Below, piece after piece: positions 21,305-32,324 of a DNA stretch of 64,000 nt (the stretch's first letter is position 1; each line of letters opens with the position of its first letter). This DNA comes from Hygrophila difformis. Lineage: Eukaryota; Streptophyta; Magnoliopsida; Lamiales; Acanthaceae. Under the pieces are notes generated by a model. That model saw nothing but the letters and a program-made list of their open reading frames with translations, was not told the DNA's origin and did not search any database. Where the stretch lies: the NCBI GenBank assembly GCA_030278955.1, contig JAOANR010000010.1:23156444-23220443 (forward strand), given 5' to 3'. The position numbers and the translations under genes were made by a program.

Positions 21305-21382
21305 TCTGACTTTTGATAATGGTTTTAGGATAATTTCTTAGGATGGAAATGTTTGAGATGAAAGAAGAGGAGGATCCGACTA

Positions 21383-21393
21383 GATTTTATAGC
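21383..21393 (-). promoter_or_regulatory. TATA box for F-box copy 1
   Basis: Minus strand GCTATAAAATC about 80-90 bp upstream of the ATG at 21304, followed by a pyrimidine-rich leader. The CTCGC dyad cluster (21532-21807) lies upstream. Confidence 0.6.
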
Positions 21394-21531
21394 AGAAAAA
21401 CTAAATTCTGCCATAATTACTGGCGGTTGAAACGACGTGTGATGGTTGGTATAAGAAAAGAAGAAGAGTCTGAAAAGGGTATTTTGGTCTTTGAGAAGTT
21501 TGAAAATCTATCCGTTCAAAATTCCCAGACT

Positions 21532-21807
21532 CTCGCTTTGTCGATTGTCATTGCGTGGCTATAAAAATCCTTTCTCGCTTTGTTAATTACAACGCGAGAA
21601 AACATTCTTGTACAATTCCCAGAGTAAAATAGTCTCGCTTTGTTTTTCGACAAAGCGTAGACATCAAACTCTTATTCCTTAACAAATTATCATTTTGAAT
21701 AGAATAAAAATTTGAACTGATCACCTCGCATCATAACTTTTACAAAGCGTGAGCAAGAGTAATTCATTTTTTAACTCACGCTTTGACAAAATTACAGGAG
21801 CGTGGCC
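21532..21807. repeat. Cluster of five CTCGCTTTGT dyads upstream of the F-box genes
   Basis: Dyads near 21533-21559 (CTCGCTTTGTCG...CATTGCGTGG), 21569-21599 (CTCGCTTTGTTA...ACAACGCGAG), 21631-21660 (CTCGCTTTGT...ACAAAGCGTAG), 21724-21753 (CTCGCATCAT...ACAAAGCGTGAG) and 21777-21805 (CTCACGCTTTG...GAGCGTGG). They fill the noncoding gap between pol and the first F-box gene and belong to the same family as the LTR hairpins. A role as a regulatory element is inferred from position. Confidence 0.65.
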
Positions 21808-21998
21808 TCAGGATCCATTCATACTTCATTTTCCAAGCACTTAATACTCAAAAACCTGTTTGAAGATTCTTGTCTCATCCTCCTTCATTCCATCACAGCT
21901 TCATTTCTCGAATTCCTGAAAATAAAGAATAAAAGAATTAGAGATGAAAAATAAATCTAAAGAAAAGGGAAATACTACTCAGTTAACCTGGGTAGTAT

Positions 21999-22010
21999 CC
22001 ACCCCCCTAT
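21999..22010 (-). other. Internal polypurine-tract-like site after pol
   Basis: Minus strand ATAGGGGGGTGG directly follows pol, beyond an (AT)n run. It has the form of a plus-strand primer but lies about 12.5 kb from the 3' LTR. It may mark the ancestral 3' end before the F-box block and third ORF, or act as a central polypurine tract. Confidence 0.5.
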
Positions 22011-22048
22011 ATATATATATATATTTTTTTTTTTAAGAAAACAGAAAA

Positions 22049-25000
22049 CTAAGGATTATCCAAATATTCAGTTTGGATATTTAGATCTTGTTGGCCAATA
22101 TATTCCTTTAGCCTGTGTCCATTTACAGTCTTTTCTCCTTCATTGAGCATAATTGTAACTGATCCATTGTCATGAACAGCTACAACAGGAAATGGTCCTG
22201 TCCACCTTGATCTGAGCTTGCCTGGAAATAATTTCAAACGAGAATTATAAAGCAAAACCAATTGACCAACAGAAAATTCCTTATGTTTAATTTTTGAATC
22301 ATGAATTTTCTTAGTTCGATCTTTATAAATCTTGCTGCTTTCATATGCTTCCAGTCTCATCTCTTCCAGTTTAGACAGATCAAACTTCCTCTTATCTTGT
22401 CCTGACTGAAAATCCATGTTGAGCATTTTAATGGCCCAATATGCTCTATGTTCTAGCTCAACTGGGAGATGACATGCTTTTCCAAAAACCAATCTGTAGG
22501 GAGACATTCCTATAGGAGTTTTAAAAGCAGTTCTGTAAGCCCATAAAGCATCATCTAACTTCTTTGACCAATCTTTTCTTGTAATGTTCACAGAAGCTTG
22601 TAAAATGTGCTTAATTTCCTTATTAGACACCTCCACCTGTCCACTTGTCTGAGGATGATATGGTGATCCAACTTTATGATGAACACCATACTGCTTCAGT
22701 AATTTTTCAAAGAGTTTATTCACAAAGTGAGATCCTCCATCAGATATAATGGCACGAGGGGCTCCAAACCTGGTAAAAATATTCTTCTGTAGAAATTTAG
22801 TAACTTGTTTAGCTTCATTATTGGGTAAGGCTACTGCTTCTACCCATTTTGAAACATAATCAACGGCTACTAGAATATAATGATTACCAAAAGATGGGGG
22901 AAATGGTCCCATAAAATCAATTCCCCAAACATCAAATATCTCTACTTCTAAAATCTCTTTTTGAGGCATTTCTTCTCTCATTGAAATGTTTCCCAATCTT
23001 TGACATCTGTCACACATCTTTATAAGTTTCTGGGAATCCAAAAAGATAGTTGGCCAGTAAAACCCACAGTCTAGAACTTTTCTAGCAGTCCTAGCAGGAC
23101 CATGATGGCCTCCTAAAGGATTCTCATGACACTTTCTAACAATTTGGAAACCTTCTTTTTCATGAACACAGCGCCTAATAACCTGGTCTGAACAAAACTT
23201 GAATAAAAAGGGATCATCCCAATAGTATTTCTGAATTTCTCTGAAAAACCTTGACTTCTGATGAGAGTCTTTAAACTTTGGGACAATCTTGCAAGCTAGA
23301 TAATTAGCAAAATCTGAAAACCAAGGACAATCAAATTGATGCAACTGCAAAGCATACAATTGTTCATCTGGAAATTTATCATTTACAACTTCCTCCTTCT
23401 CTGTTTTCTCCTCCAATCTAGAAAGGTGGTCTGCTACTCCATTATCTTTTCCTTTTCTATCCTTGATAATAATGTCAAATTCTTGTAGAAGTAAAACCCA
23501 TCTTATCAGCCTCGGTTTGGCTTCTTGCTTTGAGAAAAGATATCGTAATGCAGAATGATCTGTGTAAACTATAGTTTGGGCTCCAATAAGATACTGTCTG
23601 AACTTATCAAAGGCAAAGACTACAGCATACATTTCCTTTTCTGTAGTAGTGTAGTTTATCTGGGCATCATTAAGAGTATGGCTAGCATAATAGATAACAT
23701 GATGTTTGCCTTCTTTGTGTTGCCCCAAAACTGCTCCTACTGCATTCTCACTTCCATCGCACATAAGCTCAAAAGGTAGACTCCAATCAGGAGACTGAAC
23801 TATAGGTGCAGTGATTAATTTCTCCTTCAAAGTCTTAAAAGCTGTTAAGCAATCTTCATCAAAGCTAAATGTCACATCCTTATGAAGAAGATTACACAAA
23901 GGTCTTGCTATCTTAGAAAAGTCCTTGATAAACCTTCTATAAAAACCAGCATGACCAAGAAAACTCCTTACTGCCTTAATTGTTTTAGGTGGTGGTAAAT
24001 TTGCTATTACAGAAACCTTAGCCTTATCTACTTCTATTCCTGCTCTAGATACTTTGTGTCCCAGGACAATTCCTTCCTGAACCATGAAATGACACTTTTC
24101 CCAGTTAAGAACTAAGTTAGTGTCCTCACATCTCTGCAAAATTTTTGACAAATTCTTTAAAGAATCTTCAAAGTCAGTTCCATGAACAGTAAAATCATCC
24201 ATAAACACTTCAATGCATTTTTCAATAAAATCAGAGAAAATACTCATCATGCATCTTTGAAATGTAGCAGGAGCATTACATAATCCAAAAGGCATTCTTC
24301 TATAAGCAAATGTTCCATATGGGCATGTAAAAGTTGTTTTCTCATGATCTTCACTAGCAATAACTATTTGATTATAACCTGAATAACCATCTAGAAAACT
24401 GTAAAATGGTTTACCTGACAATCTTTCTAACATTTGATCAATGAACGGTAAAGGAAAATGATCTTTTCTTGTGGCAGTGTTTTTTCTATAGTCAATGCAA
24501 ACTCTCCAACCAGTTACTGGTCTTGTTGCTACTTCATCACCATGTTCATTGGTCACAATACAAATCCCACCCTTTTTGGGTACAACTTGTGTTGGACTCA
24601 CCCATTTACTATCAGAGATAGGATAGATTATACCTGCATCAAGTAGCTTGATTACCTCCTTCTTGACAACTTCCTGCATTGGTGGATTTAACCTCCTTTG
24701 TGGTTGTCTGGACGGTTTGTATTCATCTTCCATCAGAATCCTATGCATACAAATGTGTGGGCTGATGCCTTTGATATCTGCTATAGTCCAAGCAATTGCC
24801 TGAATATGATTTTTAAGAGTACCTACTAGAGCTTGTTCTTGTTCTTCACTCAATTTGGATGAAATTATTACCGGAAGCTTCTTTTTGTCTGCCAAAAAGG
24901 CATACTTAAGATGTTCTGGTAATACTTTAAGCTCAAGCTCAGGTGGGTTTTCTATTGATGGAGTTAATCTGCTTCGAGTTTGCACTTCCATCTTTAAATC

Positions 25001-25460
25001 AGATCCTTCTTCAGAAGGGTCTGTTTTATCAATGTCATCCTCAGATTGCTCTGAAGATGGCATATCCTCACTTTCTGATCCATCCTTGATTTCACCAGTC
25101 TCAGGATCAGCAAATCTAACCGCACACAAGTAAGCAAAAGTAGCATCTTTAGCATTTGTGAGTGGGGTGAGATTGTTCTCAGTTACATCAGTGGTAAAGA
25201 GATTATAGTAATCAAAAAGATTTCCCTCCTCCATAGTACTATCTTCTAATTCCTTCCCCGCTACATTGGTTTCAAAAGCGTTAAAAGGATATGTTGACAT
25301 CTTCATCATGTCAAAAGTGACCTCCTGGTTATCAACATGAAGCTTCACTATGCCATTCTTTGCATCAATCATGGCTCCCGCAATCACCAGAAAAGGCCTC
25401 CCTAATATGATAGGAATTCTGACATTTTCGTCGATATCAAGAATGACAAAGTCAGCTGGA
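22049..25460 (-). CDS. Athila-type pol: RT, RNase H, integrase
   Basis: The open frame ends at 22049; it runs from near 25460, where it takes over from gag-protease after a frameshift, and is at least 1112 codons. Taking 25387 as residue 1: end of protease linker at 1-30, RT at about 200-480 with the catalytic FMDDF near 395, RNase H from about 540 ([13 protein letters not shown]), integrase zinc-binding HX..CX2C region near 760-800, and D,D-E core from WGIDFMGPF near 822 to GQVEVSNKE near 915. The YHPQTSGQ motif and a C-terminal domain ([13 protein letters not shown]) complete it. The RT entry PKKGGICIV and the FMDDF variant fit Athila. All catalytic residues I can check are present and no stop interrupts it, consistent with a recent insertion. 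Confidence 0.9.
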
Positions 25461-27831
25461 AAACAAAGGCCTCTGTCTTTACTATAACATCTTCAATGAT
25501 CCCTTCTGGTCTGGTGCTCGATTGATCAGCAAAGAAGAGGGTCATATTGACTGGCCTCATCTTTCCCAAATCCAAACGTCTCGCCATAGCAAGTGGCATT
25601 ACATTGATGCTGCTTCCTAAGTCACAGAGTCCTCGCCCAGCTTCTTTACAGTTGATAATCAGAGGTAAAGTGAAACTCCCTGGATCTTCAAGCTTTGGAG
25701 GAATCCTTTGTTGAAGAACCAAGCTACAATTTTGATTTAAGACCACCATTTGCTGCTCTCCTGCACTTCTTTTCCCTGAAATTAATTCTTTCAGAAACTT
25801 AGCGTAAGTGGGCATTTCAGCAATTAATTCAACCAAAGGGATTGATATTTCAATGGCCTTAATCTTTTCAAGAAATTTCTTGAATTTAATTTCTTGAAGA
25901 TCATTTTTGAGTCTCCCAGGATATGGTATCCTGGGCATGTGTTCATCCAGTGAATCCTTTTTGTTACCTGTAGAGTTAGGATTATCATTACCTCCCTCTT
26001 TTTCCTTAGGAAAGGAATATCCTGAGACATTCTTTTCCAAACCCTTATCCTCAAGTATCTGTCTCTGTTCAGGGTGATCATCTTCTTCCATTGTTTGAAC
26101 ATCCTTGAACTTTTTCTGCTGCAGCAACCTATCTCTTTTCTTTTCAAATTCAGGATCAACAACCTCTTTTCCTCCCCTCAATGTAACTGCCTTACATTGT
26201 GGGTTTGTTTCAGAAGAACTTGGTAATTTTCCTTTTTCTCTCTGCTGTAGTAATTTGGCCATCTCTGTTACTGAATTCTCAACATTCTTGATTGAAGCCT
26301 GCAGTTGGTTATTCGTCTCTGTCTGCTTAACAATGAACTCCTTCAGAGCATTTTCCACCTTTAAAGAGTAAGTATTATCTTGAGCAACAGGATAAGGTTG
26401 TTGTGGAAAGTTCACCGGGACTGGTGCAAACTGTCCAAACGGCCTATTCTGTTGGTTCACCTGTTGGAAAGGTCTCTGTGGGTACATCTGTTGTTGTGGA
26501 TAAAATGGTTGTGGAGGACGAAACTGCTGCTGATTTGGTTGTTGTGGGTTCAGAAGATGTGCATTTTGTGCGTTCTGAGTATTACCATAGCTCAGATTCG
26601 GATGTTTATTCTGAAATCCAGTGTGGTTACAGGTCTCATCTTGCTTTGGGGCTTCCTGAATTTGTGGACACTGATCATTGTGATGTGGCCCTAAGCAAAT
26701 TCCACACTGATACACCGGTTCCATTGGAGCAGGTTGAAGGATCATCACTGGTTGCTGTTGTTGTTTATGCTGAGCCTGTTGATTTGCTTGCTGAGCTACC
26801 TGTAGATCAGCAATCTGCTTGGTGAGTGCTGCAAATTTCTCTTCATTTTTGTCTGTATGGATGACAAGACTTTTTCTGGTAGGAGATGGTGGATCATCGT
26901 CCTGGAGGACTGCCCTGCTGGCTGTCATGGTATCTATTGTTGACCACGCTCTATCAAGTGGCATTTGAAGTAATTGTTCCCCTCCAGTGGCATTAATCAT
27001 CATCTGCCAAGTGTGAGTGAGTCCAGTGAAGAAGATCTTCAATAACCTTCTTTCAGTTATACCATGCTGTGGACATCTCTTGAGCATGTCGAAGAATCTG
27101 TCCCGGGCATCCTTAAGAGATTCCCCTTTTCTCATCTTGAAACTAGAGATCTTGTCTACCCATTCGTCAACCTTGCTTTCAGGAAAATACTTGAGTAGGA
27201 AATTCTTGACTAATTCTGGCCATGTAGCCTTCTGTTGAGTGTTTAATGAATCATACCATTCTTTAGCTGAGCTATCCAAAGAGAATGGAAACATAGCCAA
27301 CTGAATGGTTTCCCTTGAAGCTCTTCCTTTCTTCACTGTCTTACTTAGTTCAACAAACTTCTTGAGATGTAAATGTGGATCTTCAGCACTCATTCCATAA
27401 AAAGCTCTAGAAGATGCTAGGTTCAATATACCAGGTGGTATATCAACCTCCTCATCCGTCCCAGCCAAATATTGATCGACATTAGGTTGCCATGGTTGAT
27501 ATTGCTCTTCTTGAGGGTTCGGAACAGGATTAGCAAAATTTGGTGGAAAATAGTGTTGATGAATAAATTGTGGTGCAGCAGCTCTTTGTGGTGCTTGAAA
27601 AGGTCCTCGAAGTGGAATATTTTGCTGATTATCTAGTTGTCCATTTGGTAAGTTTCCAGGTCCGTCATTCTGTCCATTGTTAGCCATCCTAGTTATGGTG
27701 GAAAGATTTCCTTCTGCAAGATCTCTTTGTCTCCTTCTTGCACTTGCTCTGATCAGCCTTGCTGTTCTCTCAAGTTCACAATTAAAAGGAAGCAAAGATG
27801 GTCTTGAAGATCGAGGTATTCTCTCGCTCAT
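25402..27831 (-). CDS. Athila-type gag plus aspartic protease
   Basis: The likely start is ATG at 27831 ([10 protein letters not shown]); an upstream TTG in the same frame is not needed. The N-terminus carries the Athila-like [14 protein letters not shown] segment. The retrotransposon gag domain covers about residues 110-290 ([15 protein letters not shown]), followed by Q/P-rich sequence. A degenerate zinc knuckle ([13 protein letters not shown]) lies near residue 380, a long charged linker follows, and the protease near residue 735 has [11 protein letters not shown], with D-L-G instead of the usual D-S/T-G, as in other Athila elements. A single-base deletion near 25455-25466 shifts the frame so that the ORF ends at 25402 instead of running into pol. 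This could be an inactivating mutation or an assembly error. Confidence 0.88.
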   Translation of the reverse strand: MSERIPRSSRPSLLPFNCELERTARLIRASARRRQRDLAEGNLSTITRMANNGQNDGPGNLPNGQLDNQQNIPLRGPFQAPQRAAAPQFIHQHYFPPNFANPVPNPQEEQYQPWQPNVDQYLAGTDEEVDIPPGILNLASSRAFYGMSAEDPHLHLKKFVELSKTVKKGRASRETIQLAMFPFSLDSSAKEWYDSLNTQQKATWPELVKNFLLKYFPESKVDEWVDKISSFKMRKGESLKDARDRFFDMLKRCPQHGITERRLLKIFFTGLTHTWQMMINATGGEQLLQMPLDRAWSTIDTMTASRAVLQDDDPPSPTRKSLVIHTDKNEEKFAALTKQIADLQVAQQANQQAQHKQQQQPVMILQPAPMEPVYQCGICLGPHHNDQCPQIQEAPKQDETCNHTGFQNKHPNLSYGNTQNAQNAHLLNPQQPNQQQFRPPQPFYPQQQMYPQRPFQQVNQQNRPFGQFAPVPVNFPQQPYPVAQDNTYSLKVENALKEFIVKQTETNNQLQASIKNVENSVTEMAKLLQQREKGKLPSSSETNPQCKAVTLRGGKEVVDPEFEKKRDRLLQQKKFKDVQTMEEDDHPEQRQILEDKGLEKNVSGYSFPKEKEGGNDNPNSTGNKKDSLDEHMPRIPYPGRLKNDLQEIKFKKFLEKIKAIEISIPLVELIAEMPTYAKFLKELISGKRSAGEQQMVVLNQNCSLVLQQRIPPKLEDPGSFTLPLIINCKEAGRGLCDLGSSINVMPLAMARRLDLGKMRPVNMTLFFADQSSTRPEGIIEDVIVKTEAFVFQLTLSFLISTKMSEFLSY

Positions 27832-27952
27832 AAACTGTTGAGACTTCTCTGTGAACAAAATGAAAGAATTTATGAATTTATTATAATGTAAAGTAAATAA
27901 TTACAATTAAACCAAGAGTATCTACAGTTCTAAAATTCATAACGCTACACCC

Positions 27953-27970
27953 TCCCCGGCAACGGCGCCA
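27953..27970 (-). other. Primer-binding site, tRNA-Asp type
   Basis: Minus strand TGGCGCCGTTGCCGGGGA directly abuts the 5' LTR. This is the standard Athila/Tat-type primer site, complementary to the 3' end of tRNA-Asp, and it fixes the inner LTR edge. Confidence 0.9.
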
Positions 27971-29638
27971 TGAAGCTTTGAGGTAAAACCCCGCTGCAAT
28001 GCCCCCCGACAGCCTTTACACTATAAGTCCTATAGGGCTGTTAAAAAGCTTGCCTAGTTTTTCCTACCGAAAGCGCACGGTATCAAGCTGCAATATTTAT
28101 TTTTATTTTCGGGATCGTTCAAAAGAGAGTTACACGATAGAAGTGTTTTAATAGAATTATTAGCTCTAGAATCTGTCTCTATTCTTGATTTAAGAATGTT
28201 GTAATGATGATTACTAAAGAGTACTACTGAAATGTAAATGCTTAAAGCTGTAAACGTAGTAATGAAAACAATTAAAATGATGTAGAACATTATGATCTTA
28301 TTCACGTGTTTAAGATGTTACAAACCAAATCAAATGAAATAGGCATATGATGAGAATATAATACTTCATTGGCTAAAACATAATGGAAGTTCATTGAGAT
28401 AGAAAAATCCTTTACACAACTTAATCAAATCTTCATGTCTTCAATCACTTCCCAAGACAGGTACTTGTGATTCAGTGTCATGACATTCTAAGCTCTGAAA
28501 TCATGGAATACTATCATCACAGAATGATCTGTCAGACTCTTTCTGTGATAAAAGCTTTTCAGAATCGTCACTTAATCTTTTTCTTTCAGACTCAGATTAA
28601 GCCTTTGACAACTCGAGGTCACTTCTAAATCATACTATATTCATCTGAACTTGAAGTTATTCTTTTTATTACCCTGATCAAACTGATCTTATGATCCTGT
28701 ATTGGATGTCCTCTACAACAAATGAAAAAGCTAATATTTAAATCTATCATCCAATGTTTCCATAGGACTTGTTTCTTCAGAGTAATTCCTGCAAGTATTC
28801 ATAAGGAATAATAGTCTTGTAAGTATATCAAGATGAAATTGCTATTCAAATTCCTTGACTTATCCAGACCACTCAGATTTGTATAAATGATTTAGCTCAA
28901 GAAATCTCTGTAAACAGTTCCAAATATCCGTGATTTGACTCAGGATTAGTAGACTGTAGGAGAAATATTTAATCTCCTACTCATAGCATATAGTGATAAC
29001 TATAATACCATGAACCCCGGAAATTAATCTTCCTGATACTCTACTAATTTTTAGGACAAAAGATGGTTTTTGAAACATCTTTCCCTTTTAAACGACAGGT
29101 ACTAAATGCCCAACTGAAGAACAAGTTTGTTCTTTATCAGTCCTGAGTAAATAATGATTGAGAAAACCTATATCATCATCTCTCTCAGCATACCAGTGTA
29201 AATAGTAATACGTATTGCACATATGAATTGTGAATTTGTAATCATGAAGTAAGATTACTCATCATATACTGGGAAATATCCCAAAATATTATATGTATAT
29301 GTAGTAATATATGTATAAAGAGACGTTGAGGGTTCTGAATCCTCTTAATCAAAAGGCAAGGATGCTTCCAAAATATACATTGGAAACTAGACAGAATTAG
29401 GAAATAACTTTCCCAAGAAAAAGGATTTGAGAAATAACTCTGCAAAATAAGTGTCCAAAATAGCTCACAGTAACTATTTTGGGTTTCAAACTATGAACAT
29501 TCCAATTTTCCGCACGCTATGTCTGTACAGCATGGAGGGAGCTAATATTCAAAGAATGTTCCCCAGATTTTGTTTATACAAAGAACTGAATGCCTCGCGA
29601 TAGTTTCTGCAAGAATGCGGCGAGGTACTCAATTCCTA

Positions 29639-29644
29639 CTTATA
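29639..29644 (-). promoter_or_regulatory. Second LTR TATA-like box
   Basis: Minus strand CTATCTATAAGTAGG context, similar to the first box (CCATCTATAAATAAGACC). It is preceded by the CTCGC dyads at 29734-29836. It may be a second start site within the same LTR or a duplicated promoter remnant. Confidence 0.4.
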
Positions 29645-30265
29645 GATAGGGGTTATATACGTATAAGAAGTAAAAGTGAATAATTGATACCCTGTAAAAT
29701 GGATATCAAGTCTATTGCTATTATAGGTTGATCCTCTCGCTTTGTCAGATTGACATCGCGTGAGTATTTGAATAGCCTTTGTTATAATAGATCTGTCTGG
29801 ATATTTCCTCGCATCATCTTTTAGGATGAAGCGAGGGTTTACCCTTATTCGAAGTAAATGATCAGAATTTATAACTGTCATAACTACCTTCTGGAATTTC
29901 CGTTTAGAAAATTATGAACATAGAATCTTTTGCATCCAAATTCATGAACTCAAAGCTATTGATTCTTTAAAGATTATCAAGCGATGATTAACACTGCATG
30001 GGTCTCCGAGAACCTTTTAGAGTTCTGAACATTAAACACTATGATTCTCATTTGTAAACATAACATTGACAGAAAATCGAGTGAATTCATAATTCTGCCA
30101 GATCATACCTAACTCGGTTACAATATCCAAATTTCTTACGTAATTGGAACGAACAATTTGCGAATTAAAAATGTGGAAGCGTTATGATCTTCGAGAATCG
30201 AATTAAAGATATGATGCAAAATTCAGATTGAATAATGAAATTGAGGTTTATACTCTGCTGAAACA

Positions 30266-31331
30266 GAATTACGGAATAGAAATAGAAACCAGAAAGATAA
30301 GAAATTGGAAAAAAGGCCAAATATATCCCTTTTGTTTCAAAAAAAGCCAAATCTATCCTTTTTTTATTTTATTACCAAATTTATCCTCTACATATGCTAA
30401 TTATATCCGGAAATATCCTAAATTCACTAATCGTGGAATGGCTGCTGACGTGGCAATAAATTAACTTAAACCCTACACGCTGGATGGGATTTGAAGTGTC
30501 TCTCAATTAAGGCTGGGGAAAAATACCGAATATACCGCATACCGCACATACCGTATCGAAAAAAGAAATATCGAAATTTTCGGTACAGTATCATACCGAA
30601 AAAAATTCTCCGTACCGTATACCTTACCGAACTTTACGGTATGAAAAATTTCATACCATTGCCGTACCGAACATTTCTTCGGTATACCGATCTTCGGTAT
30701 ACCGAAAGTTTCGGTATGAAATATTTTCATACCGTTTCCATACCGACATTCCGGTAAGTTCGGTATATTCCGCTATACCGAACATTCAGTACATACCGAC
30801 ATACCGTATCGCAGTATATACCGACATACCGAGCATTCACTACATACCGACATACCGGTATTGCGGTATATACCAACATACCGATATTACGGTATATAAC
30901 GGTATCGCGGTATATACCGATACCGTGGTATATACCAAAGTTCGGTAAGGTAGCGATATACCGCGGTATCAAAAAATTTATACCGTTACGGTACTGAAAT
31001 CTTACGGTACGGTATGATACCATACCGTAAATTACGATATACCGAAAATTTCGATATTTTCGATATTTTTCGATACGATATGTGCGGTATGTAGTATATT
31101 CGGTATTTTTCCCCAGCCCTAATTGAGACACACTTCAAATTCGATCCAGCGTGTAGGGTTTAAGTTAATTTATTGCCACGTCAGCAGGCATTCCACGATT
31201 AGTGAATTTAGGATATTTTCGGATATAATTAGCATATGTAGAGGATAAATTCGGTAATAAAATAGAAAAAGGATAGATTTGGCTTTTTTTAAACAAAAAG
31301 GATATATTTGACATTTTTTCATAAGAGATTC
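30266..31331. mobile_element. 1.07-kb foldback DNA element inside the 5' LTR
   Basis: This block is absent from the 3' LTR and is flanked by ACA at 30263-30265 and 31332-31334. The outer arms, about 200 bp each (from about 30306 to 30510 and 31119 to 31331), are inverted copies of each other (for example GCTGACGTGGCAATAAATTA on the left and its complement on the right). The inner part (30511-31118) starts and ends with GGCTGGGGAAAAATACCGAA and its complement and is packed with ATACCG/CGGTAT in both orientations. There is no ORF of a transposase, so it is non-autonomous. The inner end resembles hAT-type termini, but a 3-bp duplication is not hAT-like, so the superfamily is open. Confidence 0.85.
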
Positions 31332-31726
31332 ACAATCTGATAACCGATCATTCTTCTTGTATCTCAAATAACAAAGAATTAAAAACGAATACACCTGGAA
31401 ATCTGATTGCTATCAGAATAATGCAAAGATGAGCGAACGAGTCGGAGTTTAGATGATGATCGTCATGATGGATGAACAAGCGATCCGAAAGCAACTCTCC
31501 TCCCAGGGTATCCTCAAGCTAATCTAACAGCTAATCTTAAAGGAATCTACTACGAAATCGAACTACAATTCTACGAAATCAAATTACAAATCTGAAGAAC
31601 ATCAAAGTAAATTGCAGAGAAAATTAAATCCTAACCTACCTACTAAATTCTAAAAAGTGGACTGGAGAGTAAAATCGAGCTATTCTCTTCAATCTCCCGC
31701 CTGCTGAGCTGATTCCCCAAGGGTCT

Positions 31727-31734
31727 TATTTATA
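31727..31734 (-). promoter_or_regulatory. Main LTR TATA box
   Basis: Minus strand TATAAATA within CATCTATAAATAAGACC, a strong TATA box in the 5' LTR, about 60 bp downstream of the perfect CTCTCGCTTTG hairpin (31794-31826). Probable promoter of the genomic RNA. Confidence 0.6.
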
Positions 31735-32324
31735 GATGGGCGTTGTAACTGCTTCTGCCTTGGATGATAACCGCTCGCATCAGAATAGCTCTCCTCTCGC
31801 TTTGTCCAGTTCCTTCAAAGCGAGAGTCAGAAATGTAATCATCTTTCTTGACAAGGCGAGGTCTCACAGTTTTCTCCAAAGAGTTTGCTTCTCGCCATGA
31901 TGAATAAAACTTCCTGTCTTGCATAGATTTTCTTTCCTCGCGATGTCAAACAATCATCGCGTGGACTTCAGCATCTGCACATTTTCCTTAAATCTTTTCC
32001 TGATTTCGGAAACAAGCCCTCGCACCATTCCTTTTCTTTCCTCGCTATGTCCTTTCCACTTCCTGCTGTTTTCCAGCTTAACTTCCTTCTGCATGACAAA
32101 GCGTGGATCAGTTCAATAGAAACACCGCGTGCGAGACTTACAAAGAAAAATCAGAATTTCAAGCCATTTTTAATGTATTTCCAACTTCTTTGCAATCTTA
32201 ATTCTTCTTCCATCTTTTCTAATCCTCTATTATTATTCATCAAAAATCAATGGAATTAAGAACAAAAGATCATCATTAAGACACTAAATTGGACGCAAAT
32301 GACAGTCACAAAAGGCTGTCATCA

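Larger units (their letters stand above)
6152..32324 (-). mobile_element. 26.2-kb Athila-type LTR retrotransposon carrying F-box genes
   Basis: On the minus strand the order is 5' LTR (27971-32324), tRNA-Asp-type primer site, gag-protease, RT/RNase H/integrase, internal polypurine tract, five F-box genes, a third ORF, 3' LTR (6152-9435). Both ends begin/end TG...CA and are flanked by ATGAC (6147-6151 and 32325-32329). The pol sequence and primer site place it in the Athila branch of Ty3/gypsy. The LTRs differ at about twelve substitutions and one single-base indel over 3284 bp once a foldback insertion is removed, so the insertion is recent. At about 25.1 kb without that insertion it is far longer than the 10-14 kb usual for Athila; most of the excess is the F-box block and the long third ORF. 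Confidence 0.95.
27971..32324 (-). repeat. 5' LTR of the Athila-type element (4354 bp with insertion)
   Basis: Equal to the 3' LTR apart from about twelve base changes, one extra C near 28452, and a 1066-bp foldback element plus 3-bp duplication (30266-31334). 3284 + 1069 + 1 gives exactly the observed length. The two TATA-like boxes are at 31727-31734 and 29639-29644; the foldback element lies between them. Confidence 0.95.

Noticed and set aside
26380..26825. Plus-strand ORFs opposite gag
   Set aside because: Antisense of the Q/P-rich part of gag; low complexity.
30491..31131. ORFs in the foldback core (both strands)
   Set aside because: They read the ATACCG repeat and give IPYR/YRTY low-complexity products; no transposase motif.
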